From NCBI RefSeq assembly GCF_905220565.1, contig NC_059415.1, positions 6,563,501-6,627,500 on the forward strand: 64,000 bases of DNA. Direction: 5' to 3'. This DNA comes from Melitaea cinxia. Taxonomy: Eukaryota > Arthropoda > Insecta > Lepidoptera > Nymphalidae. Under the pieces are notes generated by a model. The model ran no database searches. It was not told the DNA's origin and saw nothing but the letters and a program-made list of their open reading frames with translations. Shown in pieces: positions 47,996 through 59,600 of the stretch. Position 1 is the first letter of the stretch, and each line of letters starts with the position of its first letter. Both the position numbers and the translations under genes were made by a program.

Positions 47996-48214
47996 ATAAA
48001 CATGCACGAATTCCCAGACTGTGGTCTGGTAGTGGTATTACCAACAACCATAAATTAATATAAATATACTCAAAATATCGCGCTATGACTAATTGAAGAT
48101 AGTTGAACACGTATACAAAAATAGCTTGTGTTTGTGCACGGATTTGACAACTATAATAAAATTTAGTATTTTTTGCATATTTCTCCATCAAATGTCATTA
48201 TTATAGTTATGGGA

Positions 48215-48285
48215 TCGAGCCTGCATCCGCTAATGCAACAGCCAAAAGCCAGTGCTGTGACCGTTGCGCTAATGTGTCGTCAAAT
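48215..48285 (-). repeat. SINE head fragment
   Basis: Reverse reads TTAGCGCAACGGTCACAGCA then CTGGCTTTTGG and GCTCGATCCC; the tRNA-like head of the family at 43365 and 44520. Confidence 0.5.
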
Positions 48286-48533
48286 TTGCTATAACATGGA
48301 AAAACTAATTATTCAATTTTAAAGTTTTCACACAAAACTATTGGTAAATAACAAAAGAAATCTAACACCCGGTATTTTTCTGTACAGCCGCTTGGGACTG
48401 CTAACTACTATTAGTATATGTAAGGTTTACTGTCAGTTTACGACCATATAACTAACATACAAACTACATGGTGACAACTCATACAAGTGATGCAACTCAC
48501 AGAGCAGTCATTAATTTTTTTATTTCTTTTCAG

Positions 48534-49204
48534 AACCCTTTCCACCGCCAGAGCTTCCACCAAACGTGGTAGACTACATGGCGATGAAGACGTCACTACC
48601 GACACCCATACCTCAACAGACTCCGTACTTCGCTCACACATCTGTAAGACTGCCACAATCCACGGAACCACACGCATATGACAGGAGACTCGCCACATCA
48701 TGGCTTTTGGCGAACCAAGTCCAGGCTCAAGGACTGCTTAAACCTTATCCAATATCTCCGTGGCAAAGAGTTATGATGCCTTACCCGGATTCGAAGAATT
48801 TCTCCCCCTATGCTTTAAACCTACATAGTGATCTTCTTAACAGGATTAACCCTGAAGAAGTGAAATCGGAGAGTTCAGAGCATATATCCGTGGAAGCGAG
48901 TGATGACAGCACGGATAGACCCGACATGGACGAACAGGAAGCTAAGAGGCCGAGCGAGAAAGAAAAGAAAAAAAACCCCTACTCTATAGAGGAACTACTA
49001 AAAAAACCGGATAAAATTGTCCATTCAAACCCGGTAGGTTTCCAGAACTACCTACGACAGCCAAGCGGTAGTATGATTGAATACGGACAAGACAAAACCT
49101 CAAGTGAAAGGAGCTCGCCCGCCAGTTACTGTTCAATTCAAAGTGGAGTTTCGAACAATGATTCTGTCAGTTCAGAAATTAAGCGGGAAATTAAATATAT
49201 CTAA
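48534..49204 (+). CDS. Poxn: Poxn terminal coding exon (C-terminal region)
   Basis: Residues 146-368 and the TAA stop. The acceptor is TTCTTTTCAG ending at 48533. The leftover G from exon 3 plus AA makes Glu, then PFPPPELPPNVVDYM. The region is proline/serine-rich and low in order. It has an acidic cluster (about residues 255-280: EEVKSESSEH, SDDSTDRPDMDE), a basic run KEKKK, and then NPYSIEELLKKP at about 293-304. That motif fits EH1/octapeptide repressor motifs (aromatic-S-I-x-x-L-L), which bind Groucho/TLE in other families. The exon ends in a Ser-rich tail (ERSSPASYCSIQSG) and KREIKYI. It carries the GC- and CpG-balanced codon use of a real coding exon and is clearly unlike its AT-rich flanks. 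Confidence 0.95.
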
Positions 49205-50110
49205 AGTCTAGTCAAAATTTACTTAAAATGTTTTTATCATCTGCATATTATTAACTAATTAAACGAAATCAAACTATTTAGAAATATGTCGCCATATTCG
49301 ATGATACGAAATATTACAACTGCTGAAGGTTAAATGTTTCAATAATTTATATCTAAGTACTTTTTTAATTATTTAAAATTATCTAAATTATAATAGATGT
49401 ATATAAATAGTGTAAATTAAATGTCATATTACAATAATAGGATCTACATAGCACAATGTAACTACTTACAATGCTTTTAAGTAAACACGTTCCGTATTTC
49501 ATTTCTTTTGTTTTTAGTAACTGGTGATTTGAAAAAAAAAAATGCAAACGGTGTCCGTGTGGAAATAAATTTAAAAATCCTGCGTATTACATGTAAATAT
49601 TTAGTATAAATGTTGTGTTTGCAAAGAATTCTTAGAACCTATAGGTAAGTAGCTACTGGTGGATCTAAAACACAATTCTAGATATACTTATTTAAAAAAA
49701 TCTATTTATAATTCGTATAACTAAAAGTAAAATAAAAAAAACATTAATAAAATGTAATGTGATTCTGTGATATTGTACAAGTTAGTTACTCTTAAATAAA
49801 TTCAGCAAAAATGTAATATTATCGACACACTTTGCATGAATGTTTAAGACTATAAGAAAAAATATAAAGTAATTGTACCAATACTTTAGTAGTGTATGAC
49901 TAGTTATATGTATTAAGGTTTTTTTCTTTAATAATTACATAAAAATGAACTGTTCAAAATCATATGAAATTATTTTAATATATTAAATCTAAGCCATTCA
50001 ATAAATATGTAGAACAATTTACGTAAAAAGATATGTCATATGATATAGATCTGCACACAATAGAGTTGTTTCTTTGACCAGCACAATAAACCAAATATTG
50101 ATAAAACTTG
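49205..50110 (+). other. Probable Poxn 3' UTR
   Basis: AT-rich sequence after the Poxn stop, with no repeat family recognised and no ORF of interest. Several AATAAA hexamers occur. The one at 50085-50090 is followed within about 30 nt by a T-rich tract (50119-50130) and is the best end candidate. The real cleavage site cannot be set from sequence alone. Confidence 0.35.
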
Positions 50111-50919
50111 ATAAACTGGTTTTTTTTTTATTATCTCATATTTTCTATCTAACAAATAAAAATTAACTACCCACATGTGTATACGACTTCTGAAGACTGC
50201 TCTGAATTGGTTAATTCTTTTTTGAATTCGTCATTGTCTATTTGATAGGTTTGTAAAAAAGTGTCAAAATATTCATGAAAAAACATGCCAGTTTAAGTAA
50301 AAATCAAAATGAAACAAAACTGGCATTTTCCTTTTTCTAATTTTGTACTCACTCTCCAGTCATGTACCTACAATGAACTACATTGAAAATATACGAGTAG
50401 GTGCTGAAAATAATTGCACTTTGACTTGTAATAACATGCGTGATCACAAGAAACGTATGGAAATACGTCAGTAATAGATGTATTATGGAAATGAACGTAA
50501 GAGCTTAGCAATTTAATGCAAAAACTGACTCGTATTAATGTCATGGTATTATTGACAGCTTGTAACCTTTTTATTGAACACGAGTTTTTAATTTCAACAT
50601 TTCACACAGTTATGGTGGCCACACACGTAATACACGGCAATTTCGACTGGTAAAGTTAAAATAATACAGCGTAGACTAATTGTAAGACTCATAAGTATTG
50701 TCTAATGTCATTTTCAGTCATTTAATTAAATTAATCGCTGTATCTGGAAACTAACGACCGGCACACGAGCCAAATTTACTCCTATATCTTATTGTACTCT
50801 GTAGACCTTGTTAGTGCAAATTTCGGCAGAACTGACCAGTCAAATCATTTATAACATCATCATCATATTTTATCAATCTAAAATTAAACGATTATGTCTA
50901 AAAACATAACAACTGAGTT
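50111..50919. other. Intergenic, no gene seen
   Basis: Between the convergent genes Poxn and IMPACT. AT-rich; nothing recognised. Confidence 0.4.
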
Positions 50920-51110
50920 AGGGCACAGCAAGAAATATCTTGCTGAAAATATGGAGCAGCCCGACTAAGTACTTCGATACTTTTTCCAGAGTTTCTGTGG
51001 TGGATTCGGGGTAGGGTCGGTAACGCACTTGGGATGCTTCTGGCATTGCAGGCGTCTAAAATCAGATAAACTGTACGCTTGTGTGCTAACCTAGGTCACT
51101 AATACAAATA
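50920..51110 (+). repeat. Dispersed LINE/SINE 3' fragment
   Basis: GGGCACAGCAAGAAATATCT, GAAAATATGGAGCAGCCCGA, GGTAACGCACTTGGGATGCT. Confidence 0.55.
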
Positions 51111-51393
51111 AACTACTACAAATAAATTCTAAGTTGAGATTAGTCAATTTTAAAACTATTTATACAAACTGTATGGTTCGAAAAGCTTCTTCGTGATTAG
51201 TTTCTGCTTCAACACTCATGCTGGTACGTCTGTACTAACAAATTATTGATTCCGATCCATTTCGGGTTGCTCGTGTAAGTACCTAATAACTAAATCCGAC
51301 CGATCATATTGGCGCAAGTAGATCATAGCATCTTGTGCCATTTCGTCACATCACAACATTATTGCGCAGTGGTAAAACAGAACAGAAGTTGTA

Positions 51394-51856
51394 TTCTATT
51401 CTGTTCTGTTCTATTTTATTCAGTTCTTTTATATTCTGTTCTTTTATATTCTGTTCTATTCTATTCAGTTCTGTTATATTCTATTCGGTTATAGTCTATT
51501 CTGTTCTGTTCTTTTCTGTTCTGTTCTGCTCTGTTCTGTTCTGCTCTGTTCTATTCTATTATATTCTGTTCTGTTCTATTCTATTCTAGTCTATTCTATT
51601 CTAGTCTATTCCATTCTGTTACATTTCGTTCCATTCTAATTCTATTCTAATACTATTCTAGTTCTATTCTAATTCTTTTCTAATTCTTTTCTAAGTCTAT
51701 TCTAATTCTATTCTAATTCTGTTCTAATTATATTCTAATTCTGTTCTAATTCTATTCTAATTCTAAGTATTTTAATTCTATTCTAAATCAATTCTAATTC
51801 TATTCTGTTTCGTTATATTCTGTTCTCTCCTGTTCTGTTCTGTTCTGTTCTGAATA
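51394..51856 (+). repeat. (TTCTR)n pentanucleotide satellite, about 460 bp
   Basis: About 90 units of TTCTG/TTCTA with local variants (TTTTA, CTAAT hexanucleotide stretches at 51630-51800). The open frames across it (51309-51589) are repeat artefacts. Confidence 0.95.
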
Positions 51857-52329
51857 GAATATAATATAATACCTACACAACATTTTTAGAACATAATTTT
51901 CTTTCCCCTCTTTAGTGATATACCATTTAAGGTTTTCTTTAACTGATCTATTATCATCGACAATGAAAAAAAAAACTGTTTTTTTGTTGAAACTGACTAA
52001 AATAATTTGAATAATATAAGGTATGTAGCTAAATCGAAAGTCGGCACGACACGAAAAATATACACTGCTGTTGTGTTGGTACGTAGTACTTACTTTCTGT
52101 AATATTACTGAAAGACTACTCTTGATGCCTGTGATATTATGATATCTTCCTGATGATAATTATTTAGATTCACTTTACCTACTTGCAATGTATGTTTAAT
52201 GCTTACAAGTATTCCCACAACACTAATTCACATTCATTGAGCGCTTGTACAAACTTTCGATGTAAAATACGTTGTTTCGTAGAAAAGTATTAAAATAATT
52301 AAAATATAAACCATTTTTTTCCATTTGAT
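51857..52329. other. Intergenic, no gene seen
   Basis: AT-rich; nothing recognised. Confidence 0.4.
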
Positions 52330-52560
52330 TAGCCTGTTGACGCAGTTTGTAGTGACCCTGCTTTCTGCTTCGAGGGATGTGGCTTCGATTCCCACCCCGA
52401 GTCTGCGTGTAATATAAATATTTATTTAAATATTTATACGAGTATATGTATTATTTATAAGTATGTTTATCGAAAAAAAAATGATGAAATATGTAGCTGG
52501 TATACCAGTCGGTTGTTACCTATAACACAAGCATTAAGTTGTTTACTTTAGGAAAAGACG
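52330..52560 (+). mobile_element. tRNA-derived SINE copy
   Basis: CCTGTTGACGCAGTTTGTAG (head), GTGGCTTCGATTCCCACCCC (B box), GAGTCTGCGTGTAATATAAA, GTCGGTTGTTACCTATAACA. Confidence 0.6.
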
Positions 52561-53099
52561 ACCGTGTGTGTATTGTATAAAGGATAATTTCATATTAGTT
52601 GTTTCATACTTGCATGTTTCGAACTGTTATTAAAATTAATTAACTCGTTGATGTTACTTTGAGCAGAGCTAGAAGTATCTTTATCGCGTATATCAATAGC
52701 TGAAACAAAAACTTTTTACCCGTTTTACGAAAATTGTGCAGACAGAGGAGTATGAAATTTCTCACACTTGTAGTTTATATAGAGAAGAAGTGCAGAATGC
52801 TAATATTTTATTTATTTATTTATGCTTAAAATATATTATATCAATAAAAGGAACATTACACACACTACCATGTTTTTGACACACACGTATGTATACTCTT
52901 TTCTATATTATTATAGAAGATTCTTTGACAACAGAACAAATGTTCATAATAAGAAATAATATTCAAAATTATACTTTAAATTAATTATGATAGAATTTCG
53001 ACCACTGGGTGACCACTAGTATTGATTTAAATTCATGTTGACCGTCACTAATTTGATCAGATTTTAAAGCGCCTTTCAAAATATTATTGCAATTCCTAG

Positions 53100-53350
53100 T
53101 AAATAATATGATTGATATTAAATAAATTAAGTGATCGTCCAAATCGAAATTTAAGCTTAAGCCTACTGAAGATAATCTCACTAAATACAAAAAGCTACGG
53201 AACCGATGCAATAGAATCTGTACAGATAAACAACGCAATTTCAGAAATAATTCCTTAGACAACAAAAGTACTTCTGATATTTGGAAGTTTCAGAATACTT
53301 TAGGGATCGGAAAGCAACGTCATAATATTTGTAAAACAAATGATCTTCAC
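53100..53350 (+). pseudogene. LINE ORF2 fragment
   Basis: The + frame reads TKYKKLRNRCNRICTDKQRN then SDIWKFQNTLGIGKQRH, the linker between endonuclease and reverse transcriptase in Jockey/R1-type LINEs. It breaks soon after about 53340. Confidence 0.6.
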
Positions 53351-54039
53351 ACACTCAACTACTACTTCACCACTGTTTGACTCCTAGTGTTAGAGACAAT
53401 ACAATAGCTGAAATTTCTCTTCGGTCTAAAATAAATAATACTCCATTCCGATTTAAGCTGGTCTACTTGGTGCATACATATCGTGGAGTAGAGAAAGAAG
53501 CGAATTGAAAAACTTTCAAGGGGATCCCAGACAAATTTGGCCGTTTTCATGTGCTATAAAGTATACGTTAAAGTTACGTTTAAAATATCAAATAAATATA
53601 TATTGTAACTCGGATTCAGTTTATTAATGTGACTGTAAGATAATTTTATAAAACTCTCTAAATAAAGAGAAATAATTGTTTACTTGGACCTCCTTTCGCG
53701 TACAAAAATCGTATAGTATTTCTAATTTTACTACTTACAATAGTGAATATTTTTTTTATTAATTAAGAATCCTGTACTTAATAATTCTACAGAAGGGTTT
53801 TATATTAAGTGTTGTATTTTATTAGAAAATCCTAAAAATATAATTTCTGTTTTTTGCCGGGCGACGGGCGGCTCGCGACAGACGACCAGAAGCCTTTGTA
53901 CTGTGAACTTGTGTCGCTCGCCATCGCACGCCGCTCTTGCTTACGCGCAAATCTATTTACTTTTTTTAATCCAAGATAGGCATGAAAATGTAACAGACAG
54001 ACAGACTTATTGTTGAATTTAGCAATTGTATTTACTTCA
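53351..54039. other. Intergenic, no gene seen
   Basis: Includes a GC-rich patch at about 53855-53950 (CCGGGCGACGGGCGGCTCGC) of unknown origin. Confidence 0.35.
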
Positions 54040-54235
54040 AATAAAAAAATAATTTAAATTGTCTGTCTGTATGTCTGTTTGTTCCGCCTAATCTCTGAAA
54101 CGGCTAGACCGATTCTGACGGGACTTTCACTGGCAGATAGCTGATATAGTAAGGAGTAACTTAGGCTACTTTTATTTTAGAAATTTATTTATTTTATAAC
54201 TGCGAACTGAACAACAAGTAACAACTAGTAATTAA
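54040..54235 (+). mobile_element. Helitron fragment (family of 5631 and 9381)
   Basis: GTCTGTCTGTATGTCTGTTT, then AAACGGCTAGACCGATTCTG and ACTTTCACTGGCAGATAGC. It lacks the terminal hairpin and has lost its 3' end. Confidence 0.6.
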
Positions 54236-55937
54236 TATAATTTTATAGCCTAAATTATCGACACGACAAGAAGAAAATTAAATAATAATTATGGATGATC
54301 ACAACTTGTACGAAAGCTCTTGGTCTAGGACACGGATCAATCGCATGTCCTAGTAGTACAAGCTAGAGCCGGTAGATGGCCGAGTTTAATAACCTTTACG
54401 TAACACTGATCAGGTGAAGTGCGGGTACCCACCCGGTGTATGGCAAAGCCTAATGGCTCAAGGTCATTGAGAAGGGGGAGCCTCTTAAGATCAGTCTTCA
54501 GATTCAGCCTCAAATACCATAGACCAATCTGTTTTTAGTGCGGCTTCCAAAAGCCGTCCTGTATCCATTCCCCCAAAATTGCACTGCATTATAATTTTAC
54601 GTTTTAATTTATGAGGTTTTAATTAATACGATGGAAAGATGAGATTAAGTAATGAGTCAAGTAAATAAATTGACTATTTATTTCTACCCACGTTGTATTA
54701 CTTGTCGATGTAAAAAAAGTCGGTTTCTTTTCGTTTGCGAGCAAACACAATTATTTTGAACATGGTTAAAAAGTGGTGATATTACATGGTAACTCTTAAT
54801 AACAATAAAATTAAATTAATATACGCTTCCACCTGTAATATCCCACTGTTGGGCAAAAGCCTCTTTCCCCATGTAGGAAAAGTATCAGAGCTTAATCCAC
54901 CACGCTGTTCCAATGCGGGTTGGCGGATGTATTCTCATATGTATCTGTGCGTGTATGCCATTCTATATAAATATTTGATGAATGTTAAAAAAAGAAGAGT
55001 AATGTATAATCGCTCGGTTGTTTTAATACTCGCATCTATACAATACCTAGCTTTTAATTATATAGTGCGGTAAAAATAGACATTTCAAATAACAAAAATT
55101 GTTTTATTATTTAATGACTATTTTTACGTCTGATTTAATTAGTCTAATGCATAATAAATAAATGTTGCTAAATAAATGTTAAATGTATTCATTTTACTTG
55201 CCATAATTTTATGCTATGTCTAGTTTCTATTTCTACGACAGTCTTCACATAGAAATATTAAAGTAACTCTAATTGACATGTAAACTAATTTATTGCATGA
55301 ATTAAGTGAAGGTTTATTTTTTACACATACACAACGTAAAAACATTAAGTCACAGTTTGTTTTTTTTTTGTACCAACTAGTTGTACTGCTCGTTACTTTC
55401 ATTATGATGAAGATACGTCCTGCCATTTTTAGGTTTTTATTTTACTAAAAATTACATGACTTTTACAGTTGAATATAAAAAAATACTTTTTTGGAATATT
55501 TAGTATTTATATTTCATTGATAAGTATTTTTGATGTTGTCATCAACGTAATTGGGGATTATTATCGAAAATAAAATAACGAGTTTTTTTATATATTTGTA
55601 CTTTATTATATATTTATACGTTGACGCTGGGTGACATAATTACATTCTGACTACATTGGCATTTCAATAATCACAGTAACAAAAATATTTCGATACTTTC
55701 TCGTTGTATTTATGATGAGGGATTATCACTTAGTCACAAAACAAAAACAAGTCATGAAATACCACAATTTACAAAATACACACTACATTAAAAGTCAGAC
55801 TTAATTTGCGAATACTTCGAGAATTATCACATTATTTTAGTCTAAAAAGTATACATTAATATTTACAAAAACACTACAAAATTTTTATTAAATTTTTTTA
55901 TTTTATATACACCTGTATTAGTATTTAATAAAAAATG
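54236..55937. other. Intergenic, repeat fragments and IMPACT 3' flank
   Basis: A hairpin-like stretch at about 54309-54363 (CTTGTAC...GTACAAG with CTAGGACA/TGTCCTAG inside), a GGAGG-family end at about 54690-54760, and a SINE body fragment on the - strand at about 54820-54930. 55075-55937 is AT-rich and includes the probable IMPACT 3' UTR. No gene. Confidence 0.45.
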
Positions 55938-56043
55938 TTATCCACCTCGTCTTTTTTTTAATAACCCAGCTTGCTGTATGACTTGCCGTGTTGCATTGTT
56001 TATAGGACGAAATCTGTCGGAACCTAATTGAATACCACCGTAC
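55938..56043 (-). CDS. IMPACT: IMPACT homologue, last exon
   Basis: The acceptor TTTTAG (56049-56044) is followed by G, then YGGIQLGSDRFRPINNATRQ, then VIQQAGLLKKRRGG and TAA at 55940-55938. This is the C-terminal strand and helix of the IMPACT/UPF0029 domain (family signature YGG.LG..RF..I..A). The first G completes a codon begun by CG at the end of the preceding exon, giving Arg where the family normally has Trp (WYGG). IMPACT proteins bind GCN1 through an RWD domain and restrain the GCN2 stress kinase in the cytosol. The gene ends about 6.7 kb from Poxn, in convergent orientation. Confidence 0.85.
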
Positions 56044-56183
56044 CTAAAACCAATAAAGAAGAACATTAGATGAAAACTACAACAGACACCGAGCAGCACT
56101 TTTAAAAATAAAACTAATCCTACCTATTATCGACTATGTCGACGCAAGTTATCTTAATTTTACCGAAGACCAAAATAATAGAC

Positions 56184-56614
56184 TTAAGGGGCTACCCTAC
56201 CTCAGCTCGAATTCAGATTTCACCCGTACTAAATACACATGAGAATTGAGAGCGCTTTGTTGTTCATCGCGCGAATTATATGTATTTTCTCCCCACAAAC
56301 ATTATCAATAGTTATTTTTTAAAAAACGCAACATATAAAATGTTCTTCATACTTATTTCAATTACCATGCTTAATCTCAAGTCCATGACTTCTATATTTA
56401 CTGAGATAAGGTTTAATACAAAAATAGAGGTAACTTTGCGATTTTTTTGTATCGAGAAAATTTTATGGAATCGTGTTTTCGAAACATATGAAAGATAGTT
56501 TATGCCCTGAACTTTACCATACATAAATTTCAAACTTATATATTCAATAGTTTGGAAGATATGGACATCCTGCCGAGTGGAAAATAAGCAATTTGAGGTA
56601 GCATACACTCTTAA
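56184..56614. mobile_element. TTAA-flanked element A (about 0.42 kb)
   Basis: TTAA at 56184-56187 and 56611-56614. The inward ends GGGGCTACCCTACCTCAG and, reversed, GAGTGTATGCTACCTCAA share CTACCTCA at the same offset. No transposase. A piggyBac-type MITE is likely. Confidence 0.5.
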
Positions 56615-59600
56615 GAGGAAAGGGTACCGGAGAGACTTTTCAAAAATAGGTATTTGAATAAAATGTTTCTGTCGCGCTGCATGCCGCTACCGCGCCCCGC
56701 GCCATCTCCGCTCCGTTTTTTCTATGTGTGACTGTCGTCTTGTTAGTGTGCGTGCGCCAGCTATTCAGCTATTAATTGTTGACGATATTTTAGAATTCGC
56801 ATCTTTCGTTTGTGATTGACTACGAATACATATAGCGCTTAGTGCTATTTTTCTGAATTTGGCTTGTTTTATTGAAATTATTCTGCATCGTATTGCTGTG
56901 ACTCGGCTTACTATTATGGGATTTCGTAAACTACTTATTATTATGTTTTATTATTTTGACTTGGATACTCTTTGTGACTTGATACATTACTATATTTTTG
57001 TGGGTAATTATCGAAATACTTAGGTACTTTATTTATGAATTAGGTATGTAATTACTTGGTTGAGGTGTGTGTAAGAATGGGTATTGAGATACATACATAA
57101 TTATAGTGTATACATGTAGTATATAGTATAAGTGTCAGTATAGTATATATATGTAATGTAGTACATACATAGTATAAAACGTTTGTCTTAGTACCTATAT
57201 CATTTGTAATGTCTCATGTTTGTCGCAGTTATTAATACATAGATTATTTAGATAGATACCTATAGGTTATATGTATTAATTAACATATAATTGCGGCGAT
57301 ATAACAATGGTTAAAAATAATATTATAATTAAAAAAAAAAAAAAAAAACAAGAAAAGCCGCCTGCGTGAAGAACAACTAGGTATTATAAAGTCAACTGAA
57401 TAGGCTGGAACAAGATAAAAATTCAATAATTACACAAAGATAGCTAAATAAATCACAACAATTTCACACATTATATACTGTACACTTACAAAAATCATGA
57501 AGGCGGCTTTTGCAATTATTATTTTATTTATGTTTTTTTAGTTAGGCAAATTACGTAATCGATTCAATTTTTTTTCAAGATTGATTTTTAACCGACTTCC
57601 AAAAAAGGAGGAGGTTCTTAATTCGACTGTATTTTTTTTGTACATGTGTTACTTCAGAACTTTTGACTGGGTGGACCGATTTCGACTTGCTCGCAAACGA
57701 AAAAAAACCGACTTCAATTACATCGACATGTAAATACGAAAAAGGTAGACGAAAATATAGTCAAGTAAATACGCGTTTTTAAACATAACTCAAAAAGTTG
57801 TTATCAAATGTCGATGAAATTAAACACGATAAACACGAACTTTCGATTAAATTAAAAATCATCAAAATCGGTACACCCAGTAAAAAGTTATGCGGTATAA
57901 TACAACGTAGGTCGACAAAAAAATTTCAAATTTAAAAATTTCAGTTGAATTGAGAACTTCCTCCTTTTTTAGAAGTCGGTAAAAAAATAGAAACCAATTT
58001 TACACGTCTATAGAATTCCTAAGTCGAGAAGCTTGAACAGAGAAATATTTAGCATAAAAGAAAGAGGAGTGAGAGGGAAATTCAAGAAGTAAGCTTTCCT
58101 CATAACGAAGACTGCGTTCATGGGAATCATTAAGAAATTTAAATGGTCGCTTTAGATAAGCAGGTACAACAGGGTTAAAAAGAATAGAGTAAAGTAAATT
58201 GAGAATATGTGTATTCCTGCAGAAGGGAATTGTGTGCCACTCAGGGCGTAACTACTGCCGTATCAGCAATACAGATGATACGGCAGCAATACAGCAATAC
58301 AGAGATAGGTGGATACAATTAGTACCACTAGACTTCTTGACGTCGAAAGAATGCAGAACAAGACAAACGACACTGCTCATAGTGCACATTACGCATCGCG
58401 TGCTCGCACCGTGGAATGCTCGATGGTGCTTTCCCCTCATCGTCAAGAGTTGAATTCGACGCGAGAAGAGTGCAAGAATTTTCGCTTATTTTTTCGCATA
58501 ATGTGCCAGAGAGCCTTCAGGTTCGCGCAATGATGGAAGTGTAGACTAAAAATAGTTACCTTCGACAGCTTTTGTAAGAGACAAAAGGCACGGGTTCCGT
58601 TTGGAAAGCCCAAAAGTTTCTCGCCAATTCTACTAGTGTTTGAACTTTGCCCTAGCGATTTACTACCTGTAAGACCTGGAGGCAGCTTTGAATCTCTTCT
58701 TCAGGCTATGCGCCTGTGTATCCCCCGCATATAGATGCGGGAGATTCATAGGGAATTCACTAATAGTATTAGCCTTACAGGCTGAAGCGAACGATCCCCC
58801 GCATCTATTGTTGCAGGTCAAGGCTGATAACTCTCCAGCTTGGAACTACAAGCTCTTTAAATTAGCTTAAAATCTGAAATTTAAAACATTCATTCCATTG
58901 AGAAACTCATGGAATTATTGCTGATAAAAGATAAAAAATAGCCTTACATCCAGTTTTCCGGTGGTTTAACTTGATGTTTTTCAAAACTAAAAGTGATAAA
59001 AAATTACCTAAGGACTTCGATGGAACAAGAACAGCTACAGCAGACTACACTCACTATTGTCTATTTTAGGAGGAAGTAATAACTTATAATCAATAAAATA
59101 TTTATTTTAATTCAATGCAAGCATTTTTTTGTGAGAAATCTTTACCCATCATTTGCCTGCCCCCCCCCCCCCACTAATTTTGATACAGGGCCCCAAAGTT
59201 CCCGGGGTTCCAAGGAATGCTACGCCAGTGGCGCCACTTGAGTTTTTTACGCAATTCAGATATATGATTCTATTTGCGAAGTCCAAATACAAATCGCATA
59301 GGTACATAGATTCGACCAAATTTAATAATCTGCTCCTCAGTAATGTCAAGAAAACAACTAAGCAATTTTTTACCGATGAAAAAAAACAGAGGAGGTTCTA
59401 AAGTCGCCACCTACCTATATTTATTTATGTTTGACCATGCATAACTTTTTACAGAGTATTCCGAAATTGATAAAATAAAATATATTGGAAAGAGTAAACC
59501 CCGAAGTTGTTTTTCGCCTAGGAGGCGAGGAAGAAGCGCGGCTCGCAGCTTGCTTGGCATAGGCATGGGAAAGAGTCCTAATTTTTTAAACTTTCTTATC

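Larger units (their letters stand above)
3777..49204 (+). other. Poxn: Pox neuro gene, coding span (4 coding exons)
   Basis: Nuclear paired-domain transcription factor. In Drosophila, Poxn specifies poly-innervated chemosensory bristles and acts in brain and genital development. Joining 3777-3789, 21607-21827, 43604-43805 and 48534-49204 gives 1107 nt: 368 residues plus stop. All junctions are GT-AG and in phase (1, 0, 1). The paired domain covers about residues 5-134 (PAI half in exon 2, RED half in exon 3). No homeodomain is present, as expected for Poxn. A basic stretch (KEKKK) precedes YSIEELLKK at about residues 295-303, which fits an EH1/octapeptide-like Groucho-binding motif and matches what I recall of the Drosophila Poxn C-terminus. 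Introns are about 17.8, 21.8 and 4.7 kb. The assignment to Poxn rather than Pox meso or Pax2/5/8 rests on MPHTGQAG, the QVATPTVVKK junction and NPYSIEELLKKP. Confidence 0.95.

Noticed and set aside
51309..51589. Cys/Phe/Ser-rich ORFs
   Set aside because: They are the translation of the TTCTR pentanucleotide satellite.
58199..58533. Overlapping ORFs on both strands
   Set aside because: They are in unassigned sequence inside TTAA element B. No recognisable product in any frame, although the region may be a captured fragment.
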